The notes below the pieces were generated by a model. That model ran no database searches. It was given only the letters and a program-made list of their open reading frames with translations, and was not told where the DNA came from. The position numbers were made by a program, and so were the translations under genes. This document shows, piece after piece, positions 34,901 to 45,982 of a stretch of 64,000 bases of DNA (positions are counted from its first letter, which is position 1; every line of letters begins with the position of its first letter). Where the stretch lies: the NCBI GenBank assembly GCA_028641055.1, contig CM054057.1:399698541-399762540 (forward strand), given 5' to 3'. Source of the stretch: Alopecurus myosuroides. Taxonomy: Eukaryota; Streptophyta; Magnoliopsida; Poales; Poaceae.

Positions 34901-36729
34901 TAGAAGCAATCCACCCAAATTGAAGAATAACAAGTTGTTTTTGTCCAACCATTGACCCAAATGGAAAACCCAAGACTTAGTAATATTTTCCCTTTGATGA
35001 TGAAGTTAGTAGACGTACCCTTACCACAATGGAAAATACTAACATAGTCACTTAAATATTTTTGAAGGTGAATATGACCAAGTGTTTGCATGTATTACTT
35101 TAGTTGAAGAAGTAATATGTTTATTCTAAGTGAACTCTTGGAACTTCCTCGACAAGTATGGTTATAATAAAGTTAATTTTATACCTAACTCAACCTAGCC
35201 CATCTCAAGTAAACCCTTGGAAATTACTTAACATATGAAACCAAGAAAGAATGAATCTTCCAAACTCAAACCCAGACCTTTTACTAACCAACTTGGTTAA
35301 GCCCCTTTTGATATGTTAGTTGATATGTATGTTTTCTACACTTGTATGTATGTTTGTTAGGATGCTTGTTTATTTGGTTTTGTGTTTTCAATGAATAGAC
35401 TATACGGAGAGCAACGATCTTTTGTGAAGAGAGTGAATATATCTTCACCAACTTCAACAAGGCAAGTAACACACCATCAACTACCCATAATTTTCTATAT
35501 GCATTAGTTGATTTTGAGTAGTATGCATGATAGGAAATTTTAATAAGTTATATTATGCTATGCTATATCCTAGTAGTGTGTAGCCATCCTTATACCTTGT
35601 TATTTTGATGCCTTGGTACTTATTAGATGCTTAGCCATGCTACAAAATTTGTTTTACTAGATGTTGGGGAAAAATTCTAAGTATAACTAATGAATGAACC
35701 ACCTTGGTGGAAGTGGTAAGACTGGTTTATGTTGAGTGTTGCCTCAGGGCCCTTGTCTAAAGGGTTATTCCACTTGAAGTTGTCACTTGCGGATGGCCAC
35801 CCAGGAACAAAGAGATTACTATGTCCCTCTAAATCTAGTAGCTTCCCGTGCAGCCTTTAGTCATATGGGCTCTGTCTTGATCAACTAAGTTGAATGAACT
35901 CACTAGGCTTACCAGCAGATGTAGCATAATTATAGGTGGCACGGGTAAGCCAAACGGTGGTGTAATTTCTTCTGAAAGATCTCGTCTCAATCTTCTCCTT
36001 TCCTTAATGCACTCAGGGTGTATAGGATGTTTGGGCTGATCTGAGTCTGAAGGTGAAAGTGCACAAACTCTGCAGAGTCAACAAACTAAGATCTTAGCCG
36101 TGTCCCCGGTTATGGACAACTATGAGCAGCTGGAAAAGGATTGACGGAAGAATCTCATCATCAATTTCAATAAGTAAAATTTTGACCAAGTGAACAGTAT
36201 CGTGGTGCTTGGATCTTAATCCAATGTTGCCACCCTTTGAAAAGAAAAGTTGTTTTACAAAAGTGATAGGAGAAAACTGGCTTTATTGCAAACTTAGCCA
36301 AAACTCCACTCAGCCAAATAAGCATGTAGTATTAGTCTTGCCATTTATATCCACCATAGTGTTACTTGCCAATACATTAAATTGTATTGACTCCCTTGTG
36401 GCTGCATATTCCATATTGCAGATGTTTCTGAAGACGAGTGAGGATTTCGTTTAGGATCTCGAGACTATCGCCAACATGTTTTGCCTGTGGCGCGTGAAGA
36501 AGATGGGCTCAATGTTGTACTATGTTTTCCGCTGTATATGTTTGTTTTCTGCTAGTCTTCTAAGACTATGCAAGTTGTAATCCTATTTTGTAAAGACTGG
36601 ATCATGCGATGTAATAGAATTTGATGCATTTGCATGATATTTCATTTTGTACTCTAGTGCTAGCAATTGATCCAGGGACTAGCACAATAACACGGATATT
36701 CCATCTTTATTAAAAGTTGGGACGCTACA
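31991..36729 (+). repeat. B2 middle LTR, complete, 4,739 bp
   Basis: Begins TGTAACATCCC right after the PPT and ends GGGACGCTACA just before a second PBS (36733-36744). It serves as 3' LTR of the first unit and 5' LTR of the second. It contains the uninterrupted CACTA target (TTT at 34357-34359) and the block of about 290 bases missing from the 5' LTR. Exon-like blocks: GC-rich block with donor at 33599, 35399-35461 with GC donor at 35462, acceptor before 36422. Confidence 0.9.
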
Positions 36730-37458
36730 AAATGGTATCAGAGCATTGTGTTGCCTATAGGATTCGAGACCCTAGGTTTTGATTAGAATAGGAAAACCCA
36801 TAGGAATAAATTTTACTATCTTACAACTACTCCTCAAAGAAATCTTTTATAACTTCATTTCTCCTCGTACTCCTTCCCATGATACATTTCTAATAATTAC
36901 TCTTATCTGTAGATGGCCAGTATCATCCAATCACTCAAGAAAGGACCAATGATGACCATGACCCTGGAGTGCGACACTGAGTTCCCAAGAGCACAGAAGG
37001 ATCTCATGTTAATCATGGGATTTGAAGGACCAGCAGTCTATTGGGGTTTTCCCTACATAGATGAGGAGGATGGTTTCGAATATTGGTCGGTGCAGATTCA
37101 TCTATACAGAAACAAGGAGTACGAACACAAGATGGGAGGAGATTGCATGTTCACCAACAGGATAATGCATTTTTCATTCCTCGATTCAGCAAGAAGTGCT
37201 GCATGGAGTGCTATTAAAGAACTTACAGAGAGACTCAAGTGGAGACTTTACAACACTAAGAAGAGTCTCAAAGAAGCCGAAGAAGAGATCAACACTCTTG
37301 AAAAAGAGATTACAATGTACAAGAACGCAGAGATCATCGTGAAGACTGAGTATGGAAGACCTCTCATGAGGAATAAAGTAAGAAAGTTGTTACCCTGCCT
37401 TAAATAGTAGACCACCATGAGATGTAACAAAGTTGTGAGACACAAAATACGATTAGAG
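36730..37458 (+). mobile_element. B2 second internal region, truncated
   Basis: A repeat of the first internal region from the PBS on. It joins LTR sequence directly at about 37459-37461 within the shared bases TAT (internal GAGTAT, LTR ACTATCGCC). The deletion removed about 1.2 kb of internal sequence and roughly 4.5 kb of the third LTR. Confidence 0.85.
36913..37407 (+). CDS. Small B2 protein, second copy, 164 residues
   Basis: Same product as the frame at 30211, with several substitutions and without its premature stop; it ends at TAG 37405-37407 after GRPLMRNKVRKLLPCLK, a basic tail. The ATG again follows an acceptor-like CTTATCTGTAG. Keeping an open frame of this length in two copies within a region otherwise without coding capacity suggests it was translated recently. 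The core (MGFEGPAVYWG, VQIHLYRN, ARSAAWSAIKEL) is shared with the pre-gag ORF of element C. Domain and function are not recognised. Confidence 0.65.
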   Translation: MASIIQSLKKGPMMTMTLECDTEFPRAQKDLMLIMGFEGPAVYWGFPYIDEEDGFEYWSVQIHLYRNKEYEHKMGGDCMFTNRIMHFSFLDSARSAAWSAIKELTERLKWRLYNTKKSLKEAEEEINTLEKEITMYKNAEIIVKTEYGRPLMRNKVRKLLPCLK

Positions 37459-37722
37459 TATCGCCAACATGTTTTGCCTGTGGCACATGAAGAAGATGGG
37501 CTCAATGTTGTACTATGTTTTCCGCTGTATATGTTTGTTTTCTGCTAGTCTTCTAAGACTATGCAAGTTGTAATCCTATTTTGTAAAGACTGGATCATGC
37601 GATGTAATAGAATTTGATGCATTTGCATGATATTTCATTTTGTACTGTGGTGCTAGGAATTGATCCAGGGACTAGCACAATAACACGGATATTCCATCTT
37701 TATTAAAAGTTGGGACGCTACA
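37459..37722 (+). repeat. 3' remnant of the third B2 LTR
   Basis: The last 264 bases of the LTR (ATCGCCAACATG ... GGGACGCTACA) follow the truncated second internal region. They are followed by TSD AAAGG at 37723-37727, so this fragment is the true right end of the B2 insertion. Confidence 0.9.
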
Positions 37723-37727
37723 AAAGG

Positions 37728-38648
37728 ATCTTGAAATCTCTGACATTCCTCAGTTGTATGGCTTGTGTCCCTATAGAGAACTAGTCATGACATTCTTGGG
37801 TGAAAGGTTTGTTGTTGCACTTCATATGGTAGCCCAATATGGTTGGTAAATGGGTACGTGTTTGGTTTGGCTTAGCATGAAAGAGTAGAGATTACAAAGA
37901 AGCTAAAGAAATTTCTATCCCAACACATCAGATCAAGGAAACTCATCTTGCAATCAACACATAACAAACACATATCAATACATTCATCACACCAAACAAC
38001 ATGGTTTTTAGAAAACACTAATATTGTCATACCACACTCATTGATATGATCAATACACTAACACGTTAACGTTGTTCTAACAAAGGAACTAGGTTGGTGG
38101 TCTCATCTATATCTTCTTGAGTTTTTCTTCAAATTCTTCTCTCGATGTCTTGAGGTGTTCTTGATTGTTGGGAGGTATTGGTGTATCTCCAAGTTTTCAA
38201 TTGTCTTGAGTGTTGGTCTTCATGTGGTGAAAATACTTCTTGCACTTCTTGGTATGGTCATCAACATTTTTCTTGATGGTATTGAAGAGGGAGGTCATCT
38301 AGAAAATTTTGAAGGTGAATAATAGATGAGATGATATGAGAAGAATCAAGATGATTGTTTTGTTTCTAGAAAGTTTGAACATAGAAAGTCTTCAATCCTA
38401 GGGTGATCAATGGGTTATTAACAACTTGTTGCAAATTGGATATTCACTATAGTGAGAGATACTTGCACCCGCTAGCCAATCAGGGAACGGTCTCGTGTCC
38501 GTGGACACGTAAAGTTGTCCGGGCCGCTTCATCTCACTATGCCGCTAGGATCCAAAAGTACTCTAAGAAGATAATAACATGATAAAAAATGGCTTCCAAA
38601 CCTAAGGGTCTCAAATTCTACAGGCAACACAATGCTCTAATACCATTT
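37728..38648 (-). mobile_element. B1 internal region, PBS side
   Basis: Continuation of the B1 internal region after the B2 insertion. The minus-strand PBS TGGTATTAGAGC (38645-38634) lies next to the LTR at 38649, followed by TTGTGTTGCCTGTAG as in B2. Apart from one 33-codon remnant ORF (38197-38298) it is non-coding. Confidence 0.8.
38197..38298 (-). pseudogene. Remnant of the small B-family protein in B1
   Basis: ATG at 38298 (minus) follows an acceptor-like ATTTTCTAG, as in B2. The 33-residue product starts MTSLFNTIKKN, which lines up with MASIIQSLKKG of B2, then runs through a Lys-rich stretch and stops at 38197. The conserved core of the B2 protein is missing. This indicates deletion or rapid decay of the ORF in B1. 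Confidence 0.45.
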
Positions 38649-39734
38649 TGTAGCATCCCAACTTTTAATTAAGATGGAATACCTGTGTTATTGTGCTAGT
38701 CCCTGGATCAATTGCTAGCACCACAGTACAAAATGAAATATCATGCAAATGCATCAAATTCTATTACATCGCAAGATCCAGTCTTTACAAAATAGTATTA
38801 AAACTTGCATAGTCTTAGAAGACTAGCAGTAAACAAAGATATACAACGGAAAACATGAATAACATTGAGCCCATCTTCTTCATGTGCCACAGGCAAAACA
38901 TGTTGGCGATAGTCTCGAGATCCTAAACAAAATCCTCACTCGTCTTCAGAAATATCTGCAATATGGAATATGCAGCCACAAGGGAGTCAATACAATTTAA
39001 TGTATTGGCAAGTAACACTATGGTGGATATAAATGGCAACACTAATACTACATGCTTATTTGGCTGAGTGGATTTTTTGGCTAAGTTTGCATAAAGCAAG
39101 TTTTGTCCTATCTCTTTTGTAAAACAAACTTTTCTTTTCAAAGGGTGGCAACATTGGATTAAGATCCAAGCACCACAATACTGTTCGCTTGGTCAAAATT
39201 TTACTTATTAAAAATGGTGATGAGATTCTTCCGTCAATCCTTGTCCAGCTGCTCATAGTTGTCCATAACTGGGGACAAGGCTAAGATCTTAGTTTGTTGA
39301 CTCTGCAGAGGTTGTGCACTTTCACCCTTTGTCTTCAATTAGCCCAAACATCCTATACACCCGGAGTGCATCATGGAAAGGAGAGAATTGAGACGAGATC
39401 TTTCAGAAGAAGAAGTCCAAACCCACCGGCAAGACCGTTCCACCTATAATTTTGCTACATCTGCTAGTCAAGCCTGGGCTGAACTCTCACAACTTAGTTG
39501 ATAAAGACAGAGCCCATATGTCAAAAGGCTGCACGGGAAGCTACTAAACTTAGAAGGACATAGTAATCTCTTTGTTCCTGGGTGGCCATCCGCAAGTGAC
39601 AACCTCAAGTGGAATAACCCTTAGATAAGGGCCCTGAGGAAACACTCAACATAATCCAGTCTTACCACTTCCACCCAGGTGGTTCATTTATTAGTTATAC
39701 TTAGATTTTTTCCTCAACATATAGTAAAACAATT
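38649..39734 (-). repeat. B1 5' LTR, left part
   Basis: Begins TGTAGCATCCC at 38649 and matches 6076-7160 of the 3' LTR closely. It stops at the C insertion site; AATT at 39731-39734 is the left target duplication. The LTR resumes at 61478. Confidence 0.88.
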
Positions 39735-39815
39735 TGTAATATTGCAAGTATGAAAACAACCTTAGAATGTTTGTTTCCTGTTTTTATTTCAAATGCATCA
39801 TGTCATCATATTGCA
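39735..39815 (+). repeat. Stub of the outer 5' LTR of element C
   Basis: About 80 bases matching the LTR start (GAAAACAACCTTAGAATG through TCATCATATTGCA) join directly to pol sequence equivalent to about 54330. The junction shares only CA between the two parents. About 7 kb (rest of LTR, PBS, first ORF, gag, protease) was lost, probably by illegitimate recombination. Confidence 0.8.
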
Positions 39816-41633
39816 AGTTCCATTCAGCTATGCACCCTCAAGGCAAAACCTCTACCTTCACTTGAAAATGTTCTGGTGGTTTGCGACTTCCCTGACGTTA
39901 TTCCAGAAGAGTTGCCAGGAATGCCTCCGGACAGAGCTGTTGAGTTCGTGATCGAACTTGAACCAGGTACTGCTCCAATCTCTAAGCATCGCTACAAGAT
40001 AGGAACTCCCGAGATGAAGTTGTTGAAGGAACAAATTGATATGTACATGGAAAAAGGTTACATTCAACCTAGTTCCTCGGCTTGGGGTTGCCCAACTCTG
40101 TTCGTTGCGAAGAAGGATAAAACAAAGAGACTCGTTGTTGACTATCGTCCTCTTAACGAGAAGACCATCAAAAATAAGTATCCAATTCCTCGCATCGATG
40201 ATCTTTTTGATCAACTTGCTGGAGCCTCAATATTCTCCAAGTTGGACTTGAGAATGGGTTACCATCAAATAAAGATCAGAAAATAGGATATTCCAAAGAC
40301 AGCCTTCACCACTCGCTATGGTCTATATGAATTCACCGTCATGTCCTTTGGTCTCACCAATGCACCGGCGACCTTCTCTCGACTCATGAATTCTGTCTTC
40401 CATGAATACCTAGACAAGTTTGTTGTGGTATATCTTGATGACATTCTTGTCTACTCCAAATACGAGGAAGAGCATGAAGAACATCTTCGTCTCACTCTCA
40501 TGAAGCTTCGCGAGCATCGTCTCTATGCCAAGTTCTCCAAATGTGAGTTTTGGATTTCCGAAGTCGTTTATCTTGGTCATGTCATCTCTGCCAAGGGCAT
40601 AGCCATTGATCCAGAAAAGGTTAAATCAATTGTTGATTGGAAACCTCTAAAGACGGTGAAGCAACTAAGAAGTTTTCTTGGCTTGGCTAGCTATTGTCGT
40701 CGCTTCGTCCAAAACTTCTCCAAGATTGCCAAACCTCTCACTGACCTCACAAAGAAGGACAAGAAGTTCGTCTGGTCTCCACAATGTGATGAAAGCTTCA
40801 ATCTCCTGAAGACTAAACTCACTTCTACACCAGTTCTGGTTGGCCCAGATCCTACCAAACCTTTCCAAATATTCTGCGATGCTTCTCTCCAAGGTCTAGG
40901 TGCAGTTCTAATGCAAGAACGTCAAGTTGTGGCTTATGCTTCACGTCAGTTGAACACACATGAGCTCAATTATCCCATTCATGACCTTGAACTTGCAGCA
41001 GTTGTGTTTGCCCTCAAGAAATGGAGACAATACTTGTTGGGTAATCGCACTGAAATCTTTTCCGATCATAAGAGTCTGAAGTACATCTTCACTCAACCAG
41101 ATCTAAACCTCAGACAAAGGAGATGGATTGAAAAGATCAAAGACTTTGATCTTACCATTTCTTACTCTCCAGGCAAGGCTAATGTTATGGCCGATGCTCT
41201 CAGTCGCAAGTCGTATTGCAATAATCTCATGATCATGGAAAGCCAACCTCCTCTTCATGAAGAAGTCCAAAAACTCAATCTTGGTCTTGTTCCTCAAGGC
41301 TATCTTGCGAACTTGACAGCCACTCCAACTCTCGAGGACAAGATTCGTTCTGAACAACTTCGTGATGCTGAAATCAAGAAGATTGTAGAACACATCAAAG
41401 CAGGCAATGAGAAATTTGAGTGCTTCTCAATTGATGACAAGGAAACTGTGTTCTTCGAAGGATGCATTGCAGTTCCTCAAATTCAAAGTCTCAAAGATGT
41501 CATTCTCAAGGAGGCTCATGAAACTCCTCTCTCCATACAACCTGGAAGTACAAAGATGTACCAGGATCTCAAGACACTATATTGGTGGCCTAGCATGAAA
41601 CGTGAAATTGCTCAATACGTTTCTGAATGCGAC

Positions 41634-44600
41634 TGTGACGCCCCGAGATCGGGCACTATGCAGATTTCAGCATTCCCGCCAAAATCCACATAATAACCGA
41701 TTCCAGGTTGCCACTTGTGATAACATTACAACAGTTCACGAATAATCCACAACATCAACAGAAAAGATATATACAAGATGACTCAAACGAGTCAGGGATA
41801 CAACTGGTACAATACAAAGATCCAAATAACAGCGGAAGATACAACATATCGTCCGTCTACGTACAAGATACAAATTGGACTAAGAGTCCTAAAGATAACC
41901 AAGAGCGTCCAATCCCTGCCCAGGCCAAGCCGGAGGGATTCCCAAGCTAACGTCGTCAGACTTCAAACCTGTTGACTGCAATGTTGAATATGCAGCCATG
42001 AAAAAGGATTCGTGGGTCAGTACGGTTAAGTACTGGCAAGTGGATAAACCATACTCACAAGATACCGGCGTAGCCAGTCATCACAAGATACAAATACTTT
42101 GGGTTCAACGGAAAAGGAAGGATTATTGCAAATAAGCGGCAGCGGGCTGCACTAACCAACTACAGAGACTCACTACAACATCCGGCTAAAAGAGGGGGAT
42201 AAGATAGCGTATCGAAACCAACTACAACTACTCACCAAACAAACCCATCCAATGTTACCCCCTACTAAGGAAGCAACCCAAGGATACTCACACTGTTGGA
42301 TTAAGGATGGATCAAGTTATTGTGTCAATAAGACTATTACTAGTCAAGTATCATTAGTTAGGTGTAAGTTGTTCTGAGTACTTGTTAGCCAGTACTTTCA
42401 CCAAGTTAACCATAACCGTGGAAAACACGGCTTCTCGAGAATATTTACCCTGCATGGGTGCACCAATTTGGCCGTACACGTAAGAATACCCCGCCAGATA
42501 GGAAATGCACTTCCACCAAGCGAGGCACTCAACACAACTCAACTCTTCTTTGCATCAAGCCTAAAGAACCCCGTGCAGTGAGCGCACGGCTAATCAAGCC
42601 CCACGAAGAAAAGGGGACCCTCATAGCACTCTAAGAACGTGTCTCCCTAAATGCCGACTACAAAAGTTCCACCCTGGCCTGGGTTCGCAAGATCATGCAT
42701 GCGGCAAATGGAAACCCAGACTAAATGAGGCGATTTGGACGAGATGCGAATCGAATCAAATTGAGGGGGGGGGGCGCCCATACTCGCTTCCCACATGCGG
42801 TTAGTGCGCTCATCATGGATCAGTAGACAAGACCCTTTTCCTAATTAGGGTCGACACTAGCAGGCTTCAAAACCACGCCGGGCCTCCTGCCGGTGCCTTA
42901 TCATCAAATTATTAATACCCAAAACATTAACAGGTTGTTGATTGAATTGAAACCCAACTATCAAACTAAACAGGTGATAGGACGGACAACAAGACTTGAG
43001 CGCAAACAACACTAAGCATGCAACTACGACACGAGGGCCAACAAGGTAAACAAACAATAATTAATAGGAAGTGGAAGGAAGGCTATATCATGGCTGCAAG
43101 GTAACAAATAATAGGATCGATACACAAGCATCGAATCAACAGGCTAGAATAAGAACAACGGGAAGAATCGGTAACAAGTGATGAAAGGCAGCCATTTGGC
43201 AGCAAGTGAGTATACTTGCCTGGAATCCAGCAAGTAGAGGTACATCCGCAGAACTTGTCATTGCTCACATCATCTCAACGTCCTATCCGCGAAGAAGCAA
43301 AGAACCTCGAACAAACACCGGATGCAACAATTACTACTACGGCAAAAGATCCAGCATGATCCTATTTTATATGCATGACATGGCAAGATGCATGAGAGGA
43401 AACAACTTAAGCAATTTAATCGGAACCGGAGTCCGGAGAAATAGGGATTGGTTCAAGTTGTTTATATAACCATCAATTTAATTGTTGTTTAGCATGGCAA
43501 ACAATAAGGTAGATGAGTTAGGGAATTTAAATGGAATGGGGCAACAGTTGGAATTAATTATCCCACACATTCCATATGTTGTCACATAGATGAACATGCA
43601 TAACAAAATCTAAAATGCACAAGATAAGATGCAAACAGAGAGGTGAATGGCATGAACATGTTAATGGCATGTTTCTGATATGCAAACATATTTTAATTGT
43701 CCAATTTGGAATTTAATTGAGTAAGTTGCCAATTTAACAATATTAAATGAATTAAATGAGGAATTAAATGTTGCATCAATTTTAATTGTTCAAAACAGTA
43801 AACAAATTTTATATTTGGGTAGAGCATTTAATTTTAATTGGAAAACATATTTTATTTGTTGAAATTGGAATTAGAATGAATTAGTTATGAATTTGGCAAT
43901 TTAAATTGCATTAATAAGAAACAGTTGTTTTCAGCAATTTAATTTATCCAAAACATAAATCAAATGTTATATTTGGAAAGAGCATGAAATTTTGGTTGGA
44001 AAACATATTTTATTTGGGTTATTTGAATTAAGTATGAATTATTTATGGAATTAACCAAAATTAAGAGGATTTGTTTGAATTTGAAATTTGAATGCATTTG
44101 AAATATTCAAAACAGAAAAAAATGCTTTGAATAGGTAGAGAATTAAATTTGGTTCAAGAAACATATTTTATTTGCATTATTTGAATTTAGCAAATAAAAG
44201 TTATTATCATTTTAAAATTAGGGACCAATCTATCATAACAGGGACCTAAAAAGAAGGAAAAGGAACGCAGATGGGCCCCTGGGGCGTTTTTCACCCAGGG
44301 CACCCTGGCCTGGGCCTCTGCAGTGCGGGCCCGTGCCCCTGTGGCGTCCACGTGTGCGTGTGTGCGCAGTGAGGTGGCAGCAGGGGCCAATGACCAGTGG
44401 GTCCTGCCCCTGCGCGCGAGTAAAAGGGAAAAAAGGGGCCTTGCGGCCGTGGGGGATCGAAACCGCGGCTCGCTGGCCTGCGCGCACGGTTCGCTACCAC
44501 TGCGGTGTTTCTGTTCGTTGTGTTGGTACAGGCTACTGTCTGAATATGAGGGGGTGCAAGTGACTTAACTGAAATTTTAACTGAACTTTGGTGCAGAGGG

Positions 44601-45982
44601 AGACCGGCAGCGATGGCGGCGATCGACGGGGTGGTGGGTGCGCTCGCAGGTGTGTGCGCAGTGCGTGCATCGGGCGTGTGGAGGCGGACAACTAGGAGCG
44701 GGAGGGGGAGAGGAAAGAGGGAGGCGATCACCTTCTGCCGTCGAGGAAGCAGATGGCGATGGTGGACGTGCAGCAGCGGGTCCGGCGACGGTGCGGCCTC
44801 CCTGGGGGCTCCCAGCCTTCGGCGAGGCAGCGATTAGCGAGGTGGAACCACCACGGTTCCATCCCCGTGGTTGGCGCAGCTCGAGGAGGGCCGTGGTGGC
44901 GGGACGGCGGCGGGTTCTGACGGCGGGCTCGGGTGGTTGCAGAGAATTATTCAGAGAGAGAGGGGGGTGGAGGAGATGGGAAGCTGGCGGCGGCAGAGAG
45001 GAGGGCTAGGGCTAGCAGGAGGGGTGGCGATTTTATGGGGAGTTGAGCTTGGTACGGCAGCGAATCGGGAGGGGGGAGGAGGATCCTGTGGTGCTGCTGC
45101 TGTTCGTACCATTGCTGACGTGAGGAGGAAGAGGAAGAAAGGGGGTGGGCTGGAAGGTTTTCGGGCCTTGGGTGGTGATGGGCTGGGAAGAGGGAAAAAG
45201 GGGGAAAAGGGCTGAGGTGGGCTGGCCTGTCTCCTTTTCTTTTGATTTTTTCCCTTTTTTTTGCAAGAGATAAAAGAGAGAGAGAGAGATAGAAATAGGG
45301 TTTGGGGGGTTCTTTTATTTGATGAATAATTTTTTATTAATTGCAAAACATCAATTCAAAGCCATTTAACATTAACTTCAAAATTTGGAATATTAATTTG
45401 ATTTTTAATTGGTTAGTTGAATTCCAAATAGGGTTTGGGGTTTTTATTTTATATGAAAGGTTTTATTAATTTGCAAACAGCAAGTCAAAGCAATTGTGAA
45501 CATTAAGTCAAAAAATTTGAAATATGAATTTGAGTTTTAAGTTGCTATTTGAATTTCCATTAGTAGTTCATAAGGAGTTGATTTTCTAACCAATTTTATT
45601 CAATGAACTCAACAATTAGGAAAACATTTATTGAATTTTAATTGTTTGCAAGAATTTAATGTTTAAACCACAATTGGAAACATGCCCATTATGATTGATT
45701 TTGAAATGAATTTGAATTTGCCATTTAGGGTGTTGATCAAGGGGAGTTTTTTTTATTTAACAAGCAATTTTAAATAAATCAACTTCAAACTATTGAAAAC
45801 AAATTGAGTGGTTTAGTTTGCAATTTCTAAATTGGAAATTTGGACAAATGTTTGAAAGTTTAATTTGGTTTGGATTTTTGAGTTGTTTGGAAAACAGGGT
45901 GCAATGCATATGATGCATGTGATGCAATGCAAAAAAGAAAAACAACCAATTTCTACTAAGGGGGAACACCCCAGGTGTTATA
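41634..45982 (-). mobile_element. Solo LTR D, minus strand, inside the C integrase
   Basis: The plus strand begins TGTGACGCCCCGAGATCGG at 41634 and ends CAGGTGTTATA at 45982, flanked by TSD GCGAC (41629-41633 and 45983-45987). On the minus strand it has the same layout as the C LTR: GC-rich block (about 45230-44732, donor GTGATC at 44731), AT-rich stretch, a 63-base exon-like block (43282-43220) ending in a GCAAGTATA donor, and an acceptor ATTGCAG before 41975. Part of it (about 42350-42700) is clearly related to C LTR 50060-50420 in reverse complement. No internal region remains, so LTR-LTR recombination removed it. It belongs to a sister family of C. The long frames on either strand near 44.3-45.3 kb are LTR sequence, not genes. 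Confidence 0.88.
44429..44507 (-). other. tRNA-like A-box/B-box/oligo-T module in solo LTR D
   Basis: On the minus strand CACCGCAGTGG (44507-44497, imperfect A-box) is followed by GGTTTCGATCC (44464-44454, B-box) and a run of six T (44434-44429). It lies in the first intron-like stretch of the LTR, the same place as the module in element C. Confidence 0.4.

Larger units (their letters stand above)
11604..37722 (+). mobile_element. Element B2: tandem long-LTR non-autonomous retroelement
   Basis: Order: LTR (11604-30026, containing the CACTA insertion), internal (30027-31990), LTR (31991-36729), internal (36730-37458), LTR 3' end only (37459-37722). Flanking TSD is AAAGG. LTRs start TGTAACATCCC and end GGGACGCTACA. 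Both PBSs read TGGTATCAGAGC, complementary to initiator tRNA-Met. The internal region of about 2 kb codes only for one small ORF. The element thus needs enzymes from elsewhere; the C-type chromovirus further right shares its PBS, leader and PPT context. Length and lack of gag-pol fit the class called LARD. B2 and B1 are subfamilies in opposite orientation. Confidence 0.85.

Noticed and set aside
44291..45346. Long open frames on both strands in GC-rich DNA
   Set aside because: They lie within solo LTR D, overlap each other in several frames, are low-complexity and have no domains; composition explains them.
41634..45982. A complete retrotransposon inside the C integrase
   Set aside because: No PBS, gag, pol or second LTR within the TSD; it is a single LTR.
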